A stretch of 64,000 nt of DNA from Brooklawnia sp032229645 (lineage in GTDB: Bacteria; Actinomycetota; Actinomycetes; Propionibacteriales; Propionibacteriaceae): NCBI GenBank assembly GCA_963722295.1, contig CAVRLB010000003.1:248001-312000 (forward strand). Reading direction: 5' to 3'. A model generated the notes under the pieces. The model had not been told where the DNA came from. It was given only the letters and a program-made list of their open reading frames with translations, and did no database searches. Shown piece after piece: positions 37,301-44,592 of this stretch. How positions within the stretch are numbered: the first letter of the stretch is position 1; each line of letters starts with the position of its first letter. Both the position numbers and the translations under genes were made by a program.

Positions 37301-37587
37301 CCGGAAACGCCGCGGACGAGGTGAAACTCGTCATCACCGTGGCGGACCCGCCCCGATCGCATTCCCTTGCGATCGGACCGTACCGGGCCGCCATCTGGTA
37401 CCAATGGCCCGGCCACGCCATCCGCTCGGCGGTGACGGAGCAGGCCTGGCCCGAGATGCCGGATGGTGTCGTCCGCATCGTCGTGAAGGTGCCGGTGGGT
37501 CTCGCCGCAGACAACGTCCTGAGCCTGCGGGTCGCGTTCGTCGACCCCGCCGGCCGAATCGGCGAGGTCACCTCGCTGCACGTGTGA
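34327..37587 (+). CDS. 1086-aa partner protein of unknown function, coupled to the giant gene
   Basis: Not recognised. There is no signal peptide or transmembrane segment. The first 500 residues or so are mixed, with repeated Trp/Pro-rich patches. A proline-rich linker, PPPRPVPPPPVL, lies near residue 530. The later half looks like two or more Ig/fibronectin-type beta domains, for example RGRWTLTGYFTDTTGVDSA and VEVTLSWPALAGSKHRVYLS, and a second Pro-rich stretch lies near residue 955. The start overlaps the preceding stop by 4 nt, so the two large proteins are translated together and may interact. The lysozyme-like gene follows after 56 nt. Confidence 0.55.
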   Translation: MTSLFAPPELLSAYAIAEDGSGPDLPFGTHLRVFAGLGASFPLAPFAVYKIVSQPSELVHVRVADREGRPHRDLDLARLGAADIQLEFGGEDGWRTVRLDLIDPDGRLEGVAVLGPRGRRSAVVRDMPPWLFSGPFMHRLHLWGSSSQLGINPRRVPWYEVFEGFHELAGVLGLPIDGEHAWYVHGDPSEAAARVERGAPQCLSPMDRPDGQHVGISPDEELRRVAAMLASGQLGGGLEALLARLVDDELPPWRQYEHQPMRDPNGKRQVVRAPRLGALQTAAMDPGLARHFGFATQFDDLPDLDGGGGWDTLAVVGLLALDPREYLRRSIDLTALHDDQRPGTDALLESLMWALEHSGGLDPRPAIAERMRFVRREGLVAAPFLTVVAPVPPWSPPVLDRPQIVDHRWQTATDGNPSARYRASLAFPQRQAGSLAALAAQIDGEWAVRHDPLDIPDGQPVQRAVPRIVGYESDPSARVRGQGGGTLEPAGLLSDEDIPDIGPLDYRVWASDMFGRFGQPVDFTIEPPPRPVPPPPVLRYHLERAEIEPSAGGEQSPGAVRLMIATPHPFPATRFSPAESQLLGSAIVVPRIDDLAAGSRTIESVTLGLAGRLETLTTTDSGFTEVELALPRLAPQQRGRWTLTGYFTDTTGVDSAVATLPIEVTDPRPPKVYPTGIGLFWSSSPGPSPDVEVTLSWPALAGSKHRVYLSDQQGLGLRPQDVAEAVAGVAPSRGRVAAAGCRRVLDGGQIDRTAFRLLTESPVVAGAGGARFTTRLPRSLETVQFLRIVPLGPDGAEPPFDSCGIVAVAVPDSRRPIAPRIQGEVNPTTGAATLRVVTDGFDISTLQRDEPGLFDPGAEGAAPPRFRIRRAVGSVADPIYARVVQEGEMALDTSATPAVFEAAFVDIGTGRGLEPFVRYVYWAEARLPPERRIPAGFTLLDPPGGVTVPEPTARQPHPRPLSPPSAPRVLMYLPPNPPDRPGADAITVVRGPGNAADEVKLVITVADPPRSHSLAIGPYRAAIWYQWPGHAIRSAVTEQAWPEMPDGVVRIVVKVPVGLAADNVLSLRVAFVDPAGRIGEVTSLHV

Positions 37588-37643
37588 ACAATCCGAAACC
37601 GGTCGGTCCCCTCGGATCAATCCCAATATGAGTAGGAGTAGCA

Positions 37644-38516
37644 ATGCACGAGATGGTTCAGGAATCTTGGATGCGTTTCAATGAGCCCCTCGAGGGCATC
37701 GTCAACTTCATGTATCTGGACGTCAAGGGCTGGGTCAGCACCGGCATGGGCAACAAGATCGACGAGACCGCGCGGCCGAACTCAGCGCCGTCGGCGGCGG
37801 AGCGTCAGGCATCCTTACGGCTGGCTAATCAACTGAATTGGTACGACCAAAGCACCGGAGCGGCCGCTTCGCCGGCCGAGGTGGCGTCCGCCTGGGACGC
37901 GGTGAAAGCGCGCCTCGATCTGGCGCCTCAGGGACACCGGGCCTTCGAGGGGCTGACCCGACTGCGGGTGACGAACGCGGAGATCGCGCGCATCGTCCAG
38001 CAGAAGTTGCTGGAGATGGAGCGCACGCTGGTCACCCGTCCGGAGTTCAGCAGCTTCGCGGCCTGGCCGGCCAATGCGCAACTCGGCACGCTGAGCATGA
38101 GCTGGGGGATGGGTCCGATGTTCCGGTTCCCCAAGTTCCAGGCGTTCGTGGCGAGCGGGCGGTGGGCGGCGGCCGCGGAGGAGTGCAAGTTCAACCCGGA
38201 CGAAGGCACCATCCGCTATCGCAACAAGCTCGACCGAATGCATTTCCTCCTTGCCCAGAAGATCGCCGACCAGCACCTCCCCGTCGAATACCTGGTCATC
38301 GCCCTCGACTCGGTCCTGGCCGTTCAACATGGCCTTTGGATGCTGGGCTACGACCCCGGCCCCCAGGACGGTGGGGACGGCCCGAAGACCCAGGCCGGAG
38401 TCAGGTCCTTCCAGTCCGCTGTGGGTCTGGTGGCCAATGGCGCCTGGAATGACCCGGCCACGCAGCTGGAGTTGGCCGGTGCGCTGGCCTCGGATGGGTG
38501 GACCATCGCCGGCTGA
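37644..38516 (+). CDS. T4-lysozyme-like (GH24) muramidase with C-terminal peptidoglycan-binding domain
   Basis: The 290-aa protein has near its start EGIVNFMYLDVKGWVSTGMG. This aligns with T4 lysozyme so that Glu17, Asp26 and Ser32 match catalytic Glu11, Asp20 and Thr26 (E-x8-D-x5-T/S). The middle is helical and unassigned. The C-terminus (about residues 225-280) is a PG_binding_1 domain: LDSVLAVQHGLWMLGYDPG and DGPKTQAGVRSFQ. No signal peptide is present, as in phage endolysins that need a holin or lysis to reach the wall. TAGGAGTAG just before ATG 37644 is a good ribosome-binding site. It probably cleaves glycan strands, but the rest of the fold differs enough that activity needs testing. 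Confidence 0.7.
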   Translation: MHEMVQESWMRFNEPLEGIVNFMYLDVKGWVSTGMGNKIDETARPNSAPSAAERQASLRLANQLNWYDQSTGAAASPAEVASAWDAVKARLDLAPQGHRAFEGLTRLRVTNAEIARIVQQKLLEMERTLVTRPEFSSFAAWPANAQLGTLSMSWGMGPMFRFPKFQAFVASGRWAAAAEECKFNPDEGTIRYRNKLDRMHFLLAQKIADQHLPVEYLVIALDSVLAVQHGLWMLGYDPGPQDGGDGPKTQAGVRSFQSAVGLVANGAWNDPATQLELAGALASDGWTIAG

Positions 38517-38586
38517 CTAGCCGATGCGTCCTGAACGAGCAGCTTCTTAGAAACCCTAGGATCACCTCAATGAAACGGAGTTCACC

Positions 38587-39348
38587 ATGTCGTTCACAGT
38601 CGAAATGAATCATCCGCTGGGTCCCGCATCGCAACAGGGCGGCTACGGCGGGCCAGGCGTCGGCGGTCATCAAGGTCCGCATTGGTACATCGCATTCGGC
38701 ATGGACCTGGCGGCGCCTGCCGGGACGAGCGTTTTCGCCGCATTCGATGCCCACCTGACCAAGGTGCAGCCGCACGTACCGGCTGCCGACACCGGGGCCG
38801 TCTATGGCGCCCAGCTGTTCATGCGCTCGCCCAACGACATGATGGGCGCGTTCTATACCCACATCACGGGTGTGCCGGCCGGGCTCACGGCTGGGTCGTG
38901 GGTCTCGCGCGGTGACTACCTGGGCCGGATCTACGCGTCCGGAGGAATCCCGGCGCACCTGCACATGGCCATCGTCGAGATTATCGGCGGTGCCCCGAAC
39001 GGCCGATATGCCGGCGTCGACATCTACGGCAGCTTCCTCAACACGCCGGGGCCCTGGACGGTCACGTTCTTCCAGAACGGTGCCCCGCCGAGCATCACGG
39101 CAGGCGGTGGCGGACCGACCACGATCGACTTGTCGTCCCTGCGCGGCGTTCAACAGGGCCTGGCCGCACTCGGGTTCGATCCGGGCCCAATCGATGGCAT
39201 CGATGGGCCACGGACGCGAGCGGCCGTCTCCGCCTTCCAGCGCCAGGTGATGCTGATGAACCCAGCGACCGGATCCGCCGACCCGGTGACCAGAGCCGCC
39301 CTGGCCGCCAGGCTTCGGCTGGCCGGTTTTGTCGTGGTGGGCGCCTAA
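38587..39348 (+). CDS. M23/LytM-like protein with C-terminal peptidoglycan-binding domain
   Basis: The 253-aa protein has an M23-type core: FGMDLAAPAGTSVFAAFDA, YTHITGV and the HxH motif AHLHMAI (His124, His126). The first zinc ligand of the usual HxxxD motif is missing: Asp40 is present, but position 36 is Ala, and the nearest His is 32. It may therefore be inactive or use a shifted ligand. Residues about 165-205 form a PG_binding_1 domain (GVQQGLAALGFDPG and DGPRTRAAVSAFQRQ) very like that of the preceding gene. No signal peptide is visible. It ends the cassette and converges on the MFS gene. Confidence 0.68.
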   Translation: MSFTVEMNHPLGPASQQGGYGGPGVGGHQGPHWYIAFGMDLAAPAGTSVFAAFDAHLTKVQPHVPAADTGAVYGAQLFMRSPNDMMGAFYTHITGVPAGLTAGSWVSRGDYLGRIYASGGIPAHLHMAIVEIIGGAPNGRYAGVDIYGSFLNTPGPWTVTFFQNGAPPSITAGGGGPTTIDLSSLRGVQQGLAALGFDPGPIDGIDGPRTRAAVSAFQRQVMLMNPATGSADPVTRAALAARLRLAGFVVVGA

Positions 39349-39424
39349 GCCGCGTAGGACAAGAACCTCGCGCCGCACGATCGATCGCGTCCGGCCCATT
39401 GACGAGAGGAGGAACTCAGCGATG

Positions 39425-40828
39425 CTAGCGCGGGAGGCGCCCGGGCAGGGCGAGGGAGATCAGCATTCCCGCGACCGTGAATCCCATCGTCCACCAGAAC
39501 GAGTGCTGGAACCCGCTAGTGAGCGCAGCAGTGGTGGTGGCGCTGGCGACTGAGTGGGTGAGGATCATCGCGAGCACCGCACCGCCGAAGGAGCCGCCGA
39601 CCTGCGTGGAGATCCGCGTGATGATCGAGGCATCCGGCACTTCGCTACGCTGAAGCCCACGGAATCCGAGTGCCATGAGCGGTACGGTCACCGCGCCGAG
39701 GCCAAAGCCGCGCACCAGCAGCGCCGCCATCAGCCACACCTCGTTCGTCTGGCCGGTGGCGAATGCGAAGGGCAGCGTGCCGATGGCGACGAGCGCGAAA
39801 CCCGCCACGGCGAGCCATCGCGCGCTCATCCGGTCGGAGAGCCTGCCTGCAATCGACCGGCTCAGGAAGGTGCCGACGCCCTGCGGGACCAGAAGCACGC
39901 CCGCCATAAGTGGGGTCATCCCGCGCAGCTGCTGGAAATACAAGGGCAGCAGGAGCATTGCGCCGTACAAGGTGATCCCGGATAGGAACAGCAGCAGCGA
40001 CGAGGACGCGAGCGGCCAGTGTTTGATCAGCCTCAGGTCGAGCAGTGCCTTCGCTCCGCGGGGCAGTGCCCAGGCGACGAAGGCCACGAGCAGTACGATG
40101 CCCGTCAGCATCGGCCACAGCACGTCGCTGCGGCCAAAGCCGCCGTCGTCGCCGGTGTTCGAAAGTCCCCAGAGCACGCCGACGAGACCGAGGGCCATCA
40201 GCGCGAACCCCACCCCGTCGAACGGTGCCCGCCTGACCGGCCCGTCAGCCGGCATGAAGATCACGGCGAGGATGATTCCGGCGACACAGTACGGCACATT
40301 CACCCAGAACATCCATGACCAGTGGAGGTTCTGCAGGATGAGGCCGCCGAGTACGGGACCGAGAATCGGCCCGAGCACGGCCGGCAGGCTCACCACCGAC
40401 ATGACCCGGCCCAGGTTCTTTCCTCCGGCGGCCTGCATCACAAGCGTTGACATCAGCGGCATCATCACGCCGCCGCCAACACCTTGGACGACACGGAACG
40501 TGATCAGACTGCCCGCATTCCACGCGAGGCTGGAGAGGATCGAGCCGGTCAGGAAGATCGCGAGGGCGATGAGCCAAAGGCGCTTCGCCCCGAATACACG
40601 TTGCGCCCAGCCGGTGATCGGGATCACGACGGCCAAGGCGAGCAGATAGCCGGTGGTAACCCACTGGATGGTGGAGATCGGTGCGTTCAGTTCGATGGAC
40701 AGCGTGTGCAGGGCCACCGCGACGATGGTGGTGTCGAACAGCACGGCGAGCGCGCCGACCAGCACCACCCAGACGGTGCGCCAAACAGCAGGGTCGACCG
40801 CGGTCGACTCGGTCTTCAAGTCGGACAT
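39425..40828 (-). CDS. DHA2-family MFS drug exporter (EmrB/QacA type)
   Basis: This 467-aa membrane protein has about 14 hydrophobic segments, and family motifs are present: early LFDTTIVAVALHTLS with the DHA2 D-x-T-I-V-x-V-A-L pattern, then WVTTGYLLALAVVIPITGW and GxLGPxLGG in LGPILGPVLGGLIL. It is likely a proton-driven exporter of small amphipathic compounds. ATG 40828 is preferred because GGAGGA lies 4 nt before it; TTG 40840 is upstream in frame. The divergent TetR gene and the inverted repeat between them indicate local repression relieved by a substrate. Confidence 0.92.
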   Translation of the reverse strand: MSDLKTESTAVDPAVWRTVWVVLVGALAVLFDTTIVAVALHTLSIELNAPISTIQWVTTGYLLALAVVIPITGWAQRVFGAKRLWLIALAIFLTGSILSSLAWNAGSLITFRVVQGVGGGVMMPLMSTLVMQAAGGKNLGRVMSVVSLPAVLGPILGPVLGGLILQNLHWSWMFWVNVPYCVAGIILAVIFMPADGPVRRAPFDGVGFALMALGLVGVLWGLSNTGDDGGFGRSDVLWPMLTGIVLLVAFVAWALPRGAKALLDLRLIKHWPLASSSLLLFLSGITLYGAMLLLPLYFQQLRGMTPLMAGVLLVPQGVGTFLSRSIAGRLSDRMSARWLAVAGFALVAIGTLPFAFATGQTNEVWLMAALLVRGFGLGAVTVPLMALGFRGLQRSEVPDASIITRISTQVGGSFGGAVLAMILTHSVASATTTAALTSGFQHSFWWTMGFTVAGMLISLALPGRLPR

Positions 40829-40841
40829 CTGCTCCTCCAAT

Positions 40842-40886
40842 TACCAACACGCTGTATGTAATTGAATAGCGTACACTCTGTTGGTA
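40842..40886. promoter_or_regulatory. Inverted-repeat operator between MFS and TetR genes
   Basis: TACCAACA (40842-40849) and TGTTGGTA (40879-40886) are perfect inverted arms 29 nt apart, with an inner CGCT/AGCG pair. TACACT (40872-40877) between the arms is a plausible -10 for tetR. The repeat fills the divergent promoter region and is the probable TetR binding site. Confidence 0.6.
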
Positions 40887-40914
40887 GATGCGAGATCCAG
40901 GATTCGAGGAGCCC

Positions 40915-41520
40915 ATGAGCCCGGACAACGGCGCACAGCGAAGCACTCCTAAGCGTCGCCGCGGCAGCGTGCTCGAGGCTGCGCTGCTCGATGCTGCATG
41001 GGAGGAACTCGTCAACAAGGGCTACGACCGCTTCACCATCGAATCCGTTGCCGAACGGGCGCATACGAGCCGCGATGTGATCTACCGCCGCTGGCCCAGT
41101 AAGGCCGAGCTGCTGCAGGCTGCTGCCACCCGGGCGGGCAAACAGGAGGAGGTTGTCGTCCCCGACACCGGAACGTTACGGGGCGACCTGATTGAGCTGC
41201 TGCAGCAGGCGAGCCGCACGAGAGCGCACTTGGCGGTGCATATGATCCTGCAGCTCGGCGGCTACCACGCCGAGACCGGGGCGAGTCTCGCAGACTTGCG
41301 CAGCGCCTTCCTCTCCGAGCGAGGAAACGCCATGCAGATCATCCTTGAGCGCGCCGTCGCACGCGGCGAGGTCGACCCCGCCAAGCTCACTCCGCGAGTC
41401 ATCGCAGTACCGTTCGACCTCTACCGGCAAGAACTCCTGATGACTTTGAAAGCTGTCCCTGACGAGGCCGCCGAGTCGATCCTCGACGAGGTATTCCTCC
41501 CGCTGGTTGCGGTTGACTGA
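40915..41520 (+). CDS. TetR-family transcriptional regulator
   Basis: The 201-aa regulator has a TetR N-terminal HTH (LDAAWEELVNKGYDRFTIESVAERAHTSRDVIYRRWPSKAELL) and a ligand-binding C-terminal domain. ATG 40915 has GAGGAG just upstream. ATG 40888, 9 codons earlier, would sit right after the operator on a nearly leaderless transcript and cannot be excluded. It is divergent from the MFS exporter gene and probably represses that gene and itself. Confidence 0.92.
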   Translation: MSPDNGAQRSTPKRRRGSVLEAALLDAAWEELVNKGYDRFTIESVAERAHTSRDVIYRRWPSKAELLQAAATRAGKQEEVVVPDTGTLRGDLIELLQQASRTRAHLAVHMILQLGGYHAETGASLADLRSAFLSERGNAMQIILERAVARGEVDPAKLTPRVIAVPFDLYRQELLMTLKAVPDEAAESILDEVFLPLVAVD

Positions 41521-41642
41521 GTGAACGGGTCTGCTGGCGCCTATGGTGGCACGGCCGAGTCCAGTTCGCTGGTATTGATGGGCCGCAGAAATGCTGAGCG
41601 CGCGAATCGCTGATGTCCACGGGAAACATCGAGCCGAACGAG

Positions 41643-41728
41643 TGTCCGAGAGAGGACTTGAACCTCCACGCCCTAAAACGGGCACTAGCACCTCAAGCTA
41701 GCGCGTCTACCTATTCCGCCACCCGGAC
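41643..41728 (-). tRNA. tRNA-Leu(GAG)
   Basis: On the minus strand GTCCGGG (41728-41722) pairs with CTCGGAC (41650-41644) as acceptor stem with one G-U, and the discriminator is A at 41643. CTAGC/GCTAG encloses loop TTGAGGT, giving anticodon GAG (41692-41694). A long variable arm (TGCCCGTTTTAGGGCG) marks the class II leucine type, and GGAGG-TTCAAGT-CCTCT is the T arm. CCA is not encoded. Its 3' end faces the MFS/TetR genes and the peptidoglycan cassette. Confidence 0.96.
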
Positions 41729-41931
41729 GAGTGTCTTCGCTCATTTTTCGAGCGCCAGGAAACAATAGCATCAAAGCGTCCTGAACTGCGAACCGGCAGG
41801 TCATCGCCGAGTTGCGCTCCCTGGACCGCCGATTCGGCCGGGGAGATCCCGTCCTGATCCGACCGCCCGGAGGCCGCTGGCCACCACAGACGATGACTCG
41901 CGTGCCGACCCTCCTGGCTGCTTTCCAGTCT

Positions 41932-42894
41932 TCATTCGCGGCCGAGGTGAGGCCCGCCGGTGACATCGTCCAAGGCGGCCACAATGGGGTCGGGTAGCTT
42001 CTGATCGTCCACCGACAGCAGGGACGACAACTGCTGAACCGTCCGAGCTCCGAGCAACGGCGCGGTGACGCCCGGAGCATCGCGCACCCACAGCAAGGCC
42101 ACCTGTGGCGTTGTCATCCGCAAGCCATCGGCGGCGCGCGCGACGGCGTCCACGACCGCATTCGAGCGGGCATCGAGATACGGCTCGATGAACCAGGCCA
42201 TGTGATCGCGTCCACCCCGTGAATCGCGGGGGATACCGCCTCGGTACTTTCCGGTGAGCACCCCACGGCCCAACGGCGACCAGGGGAAAAGTCCCATGCC
42301 ATGGTGCTGCAGCGCCGGAAGCACTTCGACCTCGGCTCGCCGCGCGAGCAGTGAATACTCGATCTGCCCGCTCACCAGACGAGCTCGTCCGGGAACTGCC
42401 CGCTGCCAGGCGGCCGCGGTGCCGAGCTGCCAGCCGATGTAGTTGCAGACGCCCACATAGCGCGTCATGCCGGCACTCACCGCTTGGTCGAGTGCTGCGA
42501 GAGTCTCATCCAAAGGGGCATCGCCCCAGGCGTGCACCTGCCACAGATCGACATGGTCGGTGCGCAGCCGCCGCAGGGAATCTGCCAGATCGTCCAGCAG
42601 TGCGCCTTTGGAGGTGTCCACCACCTGAGAGCCGCCGTGCGTCCCGAATCCGGCCTTGGCAGCGATCACGAGATCGTCGCGGCGCAGATCGCTGCGCATG
42701 AAACGACCGATCAGTTCCTCCGCTCGGCCGCCGCCATAGGCGGGAGCAGTATCGATCAGATCGCCGCCGGCGTCCACGAATGTCCGGAGCAACTCCCGCG
42801 CGGTATCCGGGGCGACATCGCCGCCCCACGTCATGGTGCCGAGTCCTAGCCGTCCGACGCTCAGTCCACTGGAGCCCACTGCCCGTCGTCGCAT
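41932..42894 (-). CDS. Aldo/keto reductase
   Basis: This 320-aa NADPH-dependent oxidoreductase has the catalytic tetrad in order: Asp in DLIDTAPAYGGG, Tyr in the same motif, Lys in VIAAKAG and His in LWQVHAWG. The cofactor loop is PLLGARTVQQL. The substrate is unknown. TAAGCT (complement of 42902-42907), within the end of uppP, lies 7 nt before the ATG, suggesting a leaderless internal promoter in addition to read-through from uppP. Confidence 0.93.
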   Translation of the reverse strand: MRRRAVGSSGLSVGRLGLGTMTWGGDVAPDTARELLRTFVDAGGDLIDTAPAYGGGRAEELIGRFMRSDLRRDDLVIAAKAGFGTHGGSQVVDTSKGALLDDLADSLRRLRTDHVDLWQVHAWGDAPLDETLAALDQAVSAGMTRYVGVCNYIGWQLGTAAAWQRAVPGRARLVSGQIEYSLLARRAEVEVLPALQHHGMGLFPWSPLGRGVLTGKYRGGIPRDSRGGRDHMAWFIEPYLDARSNAVVDAVARAADGLRMTTPQVALLWVRDAPGVTAPLLGARTVQQLSSLLSVDDQKLPDPIVAALDDVTGGPHLGRE

Positions 42895-42899
42895 GGGGT

Positions 42900-43790
42900 T
42901 CAGCTTACGCAGCCGCTGACGATCGGGGCCTGCGGATTGAGGTAGCCGGTGAGGATCAGCACGGCCAGCACGATCGCGAGCCCCACCCGGTAGATGACGA
43001 ACGGGGTGAATGAGTGAGTGGTGATGTAGCGCAGCAGCCAGGAGATCACGGCATAACCGACCAGCCCGGCGATGATCGTGGCGAGGATCGTCGGTCCCCA
43101 GGCCACACAGGCATCAGCGCCGATGTCCTTCAGCTTGTAGACGCCCGAACCGAAGACCGCCGGGATGGCGAGCAAGAAGGCGTAGCGGGTGGCCGCCGGA
43201 CGCGAATAGCCCATGAACAATCCACCCGAGATCGTGCCACCCGAGCGTGAAACACCCGGGATCAGCGCGCAGGCCTGAGCAAGACCGAAGATGATGGCGT
43301 CTCGCCAGCTCAGGTCTTTGAGTTCTTTGAAGCTGAGTTGACGGCGGCCCGCGCCGGGTACCGGCTCGTTCTTGGCCGCGATCCGGTCGGCCCAGCCCAG
43401 CACCAGGCCGACGCCTCCGAGCATGGCGACCGTGATCCACAGGTTGCGCAGTGTGGTGTCGATGGTGTCTTGAAAGAGGACACCCAGCACCACGATCGGC
43501 AGTGAGCCGACGATCACGAACCAGCCCATCCGGGCGTCCGGATCGCTGCTCGGTACCTTCTTGACCAGCGATAGCGCCCACTGCTTGACGATGCGGACGA
43601 TGTCGTGCCAGAAGTAGATGAGCACTGCGGTCTCGGTGCCCAGCTGGGTGACCGCGGTGAACGCAGAACCGGGATCGTGGCCGGAGAAGAAGAGCTGGCC
43701 GACAACCAATTGGTGGGCGCTGGAACTCACGGGCAGAAACTCGGTGAGTCCCTGGACGATGCCCAGCACGATGGCCTCTAGCCAACCCAT
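42900..43790 (-). CDS. uppP: Undecaprenyl-diphosphate phosphatase
   Basis: This 296-aa BacA-type membrane enzyme recycles the undecaprenyl carrier lipid for peptidoglycan synthesis and gives bacitracin tolerance. The signatures GLTEFLPVSSSAHQ and IPGVSRSGGTISGG are both present, and about eight hydrophobic segments are visible. ATG 43790 follows GGAAGGA by 6 nt; the frame extends upstream without family likeness. In mycobacteria uppP lies in the same region as mshC and a DUF3090 gene, which agrees with the divergent neighbours here. Confidence 0.96.
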   Translation of the reverse strand: MGWLEAIVLGIVQGLTEFLPVSSSAHQLVVGQLFFSGHDPGSAFTAVTQLGTETAVLIYFWHDIVRIVKQWALSLVKKVPSSDPDARMGWFVIVGSLPIVVLGVLFQDTIDTTLRNLWITVAMLGGVGLVLGWADRIAAKNEPVPGAGRRQLSFKELKDLSWRDAIIFGLAQACALIPGVSRSGGTISGGLFMGYSRPAATRYAFLLAIPAVFGSGVYKLKDIGADACVAWGPTILATIIAGLVGYAVISWLLRYITTHSFTPFVIYRVGLAIVLAVLILTGYLNPQAPIVSGCVS

Positions 43791-43978
43791 AGACGATCCT
43801 TCCAACATGCGGGCAACCCGGGGCCGGGCCGATCCCGCCCGCAAGCCTAGCCCTGCGTGCCCCAGGCATCCGGATACCGGCTCCGCGATGATCACTGGAA
43901 GCCCTCGTGCCGCCAGATTCGTCATCCCACTGGTCGCAATCTCAGCGCGGCGCCATCAAGACGCTTACCCTGAATCTC

Positions 43979-44545
43979 ATGGAGCTGACCCATCGGTACG
44001 CCTTCCCTGACAGGTTTGTCAGTGGGGCGGTCGGTGACCCCGAAAGACGGGTCTTCTTCGTCCAGACCCGGCAAGGATCCCGGATGACCAATGTGGTTTG
44101 CGAGCGCCAGCAGATTCATGTGCTGGCCGATCACATCAGGCAGGTGCTCGACGAACTCGAGAAGATGGACGAGAGCTTCTCGGACTCCCAGATCGGCCGC
44201 TCGCGTCCCTTCGACATCGAGCCTCTAGATGTGCCGTTGGACGAGGATTTCCGAGCCGGGACGATGACGATCACCTGGGTACCGGAGACCATCTCGTTGA
44301 AGGTCGAACTCTTCGCGCAGGGGGTCTATCGCAAGATGGCAAGCCCCGGGGTGCCCGGTATCGATGACAAGGTTCTTCAAGTCGTCATCACCCTTGATCA
44401 GGCGCGCGACTTCATCGCTCGCACCGGCAGGCTTCTCGGCACTCACAACCCGAGCTGCCCGTTCTGTGGCCAGCCGATCTGGCCAACCGGCCATCTGTGT
44501 CCCCGCTGCAATGGGTATCGCAAACCGCTGATCGACTTCGCTTAG
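43979..44545 (+). CDS. DUF3090 family protein
   Basis: The 188-aa product matches the actinobacterial DUF3090 family: RYAFPDRFVSGAVGDPERRVFFVQ, RTGRLLGTHNPSCPFCGQPI and CPRCNGYRKP, with two cysteine pairs likely to bind zinc. Its function is unknown. It is usually encoded with a phosphatase, an SCO1664-type protein and mshC; here mshC follows directly and the SCO1664-type gene is absent. TACCCT (43966-43971) is 7 nt before the ATG. Confidence 0.88.
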   Translation: MELTHRYAFPDRFVSGAVGDPERRVFFVQTRQGSRMTNVVCERQQIHVLADHIRQVLDELEKMDESFSDSQIGRSRPFDIEPLDVPLDEDFRAGTMTITWVPETISLKVELFAQGVYRKMASPGVPGIDDKVLQVVITLDQARDFIARTGRLLGTHNPSCPFCGQPIWPTGHLCPRCNGYRKPLIDFA

Positions 44546-44592
44546 CGGGCAATGATCAGGCCGCATTGACGAATCCCGCTAGATTTGACCCC

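Noticed and set aside
37644..39348. Prophage lysis module
   Set aside because: No holin, capsid, portal, tail, terminase or integrase gene is near; the two genes follow two giant non-phage-like proteins.
28865..39348. Contractile injection system (eCIS) cluster
   Set aside because: No sheath, tube, baseplate or AAA+ eCIS ATPase is recognisable; only wall-acting enzymes are compatible.
40888..40914. Longer TetR start at ATG 40888
   Set aside because: No ribosome-binding site and extra residues outside the HTH; kept as an alternative because a leaderless start is possible.
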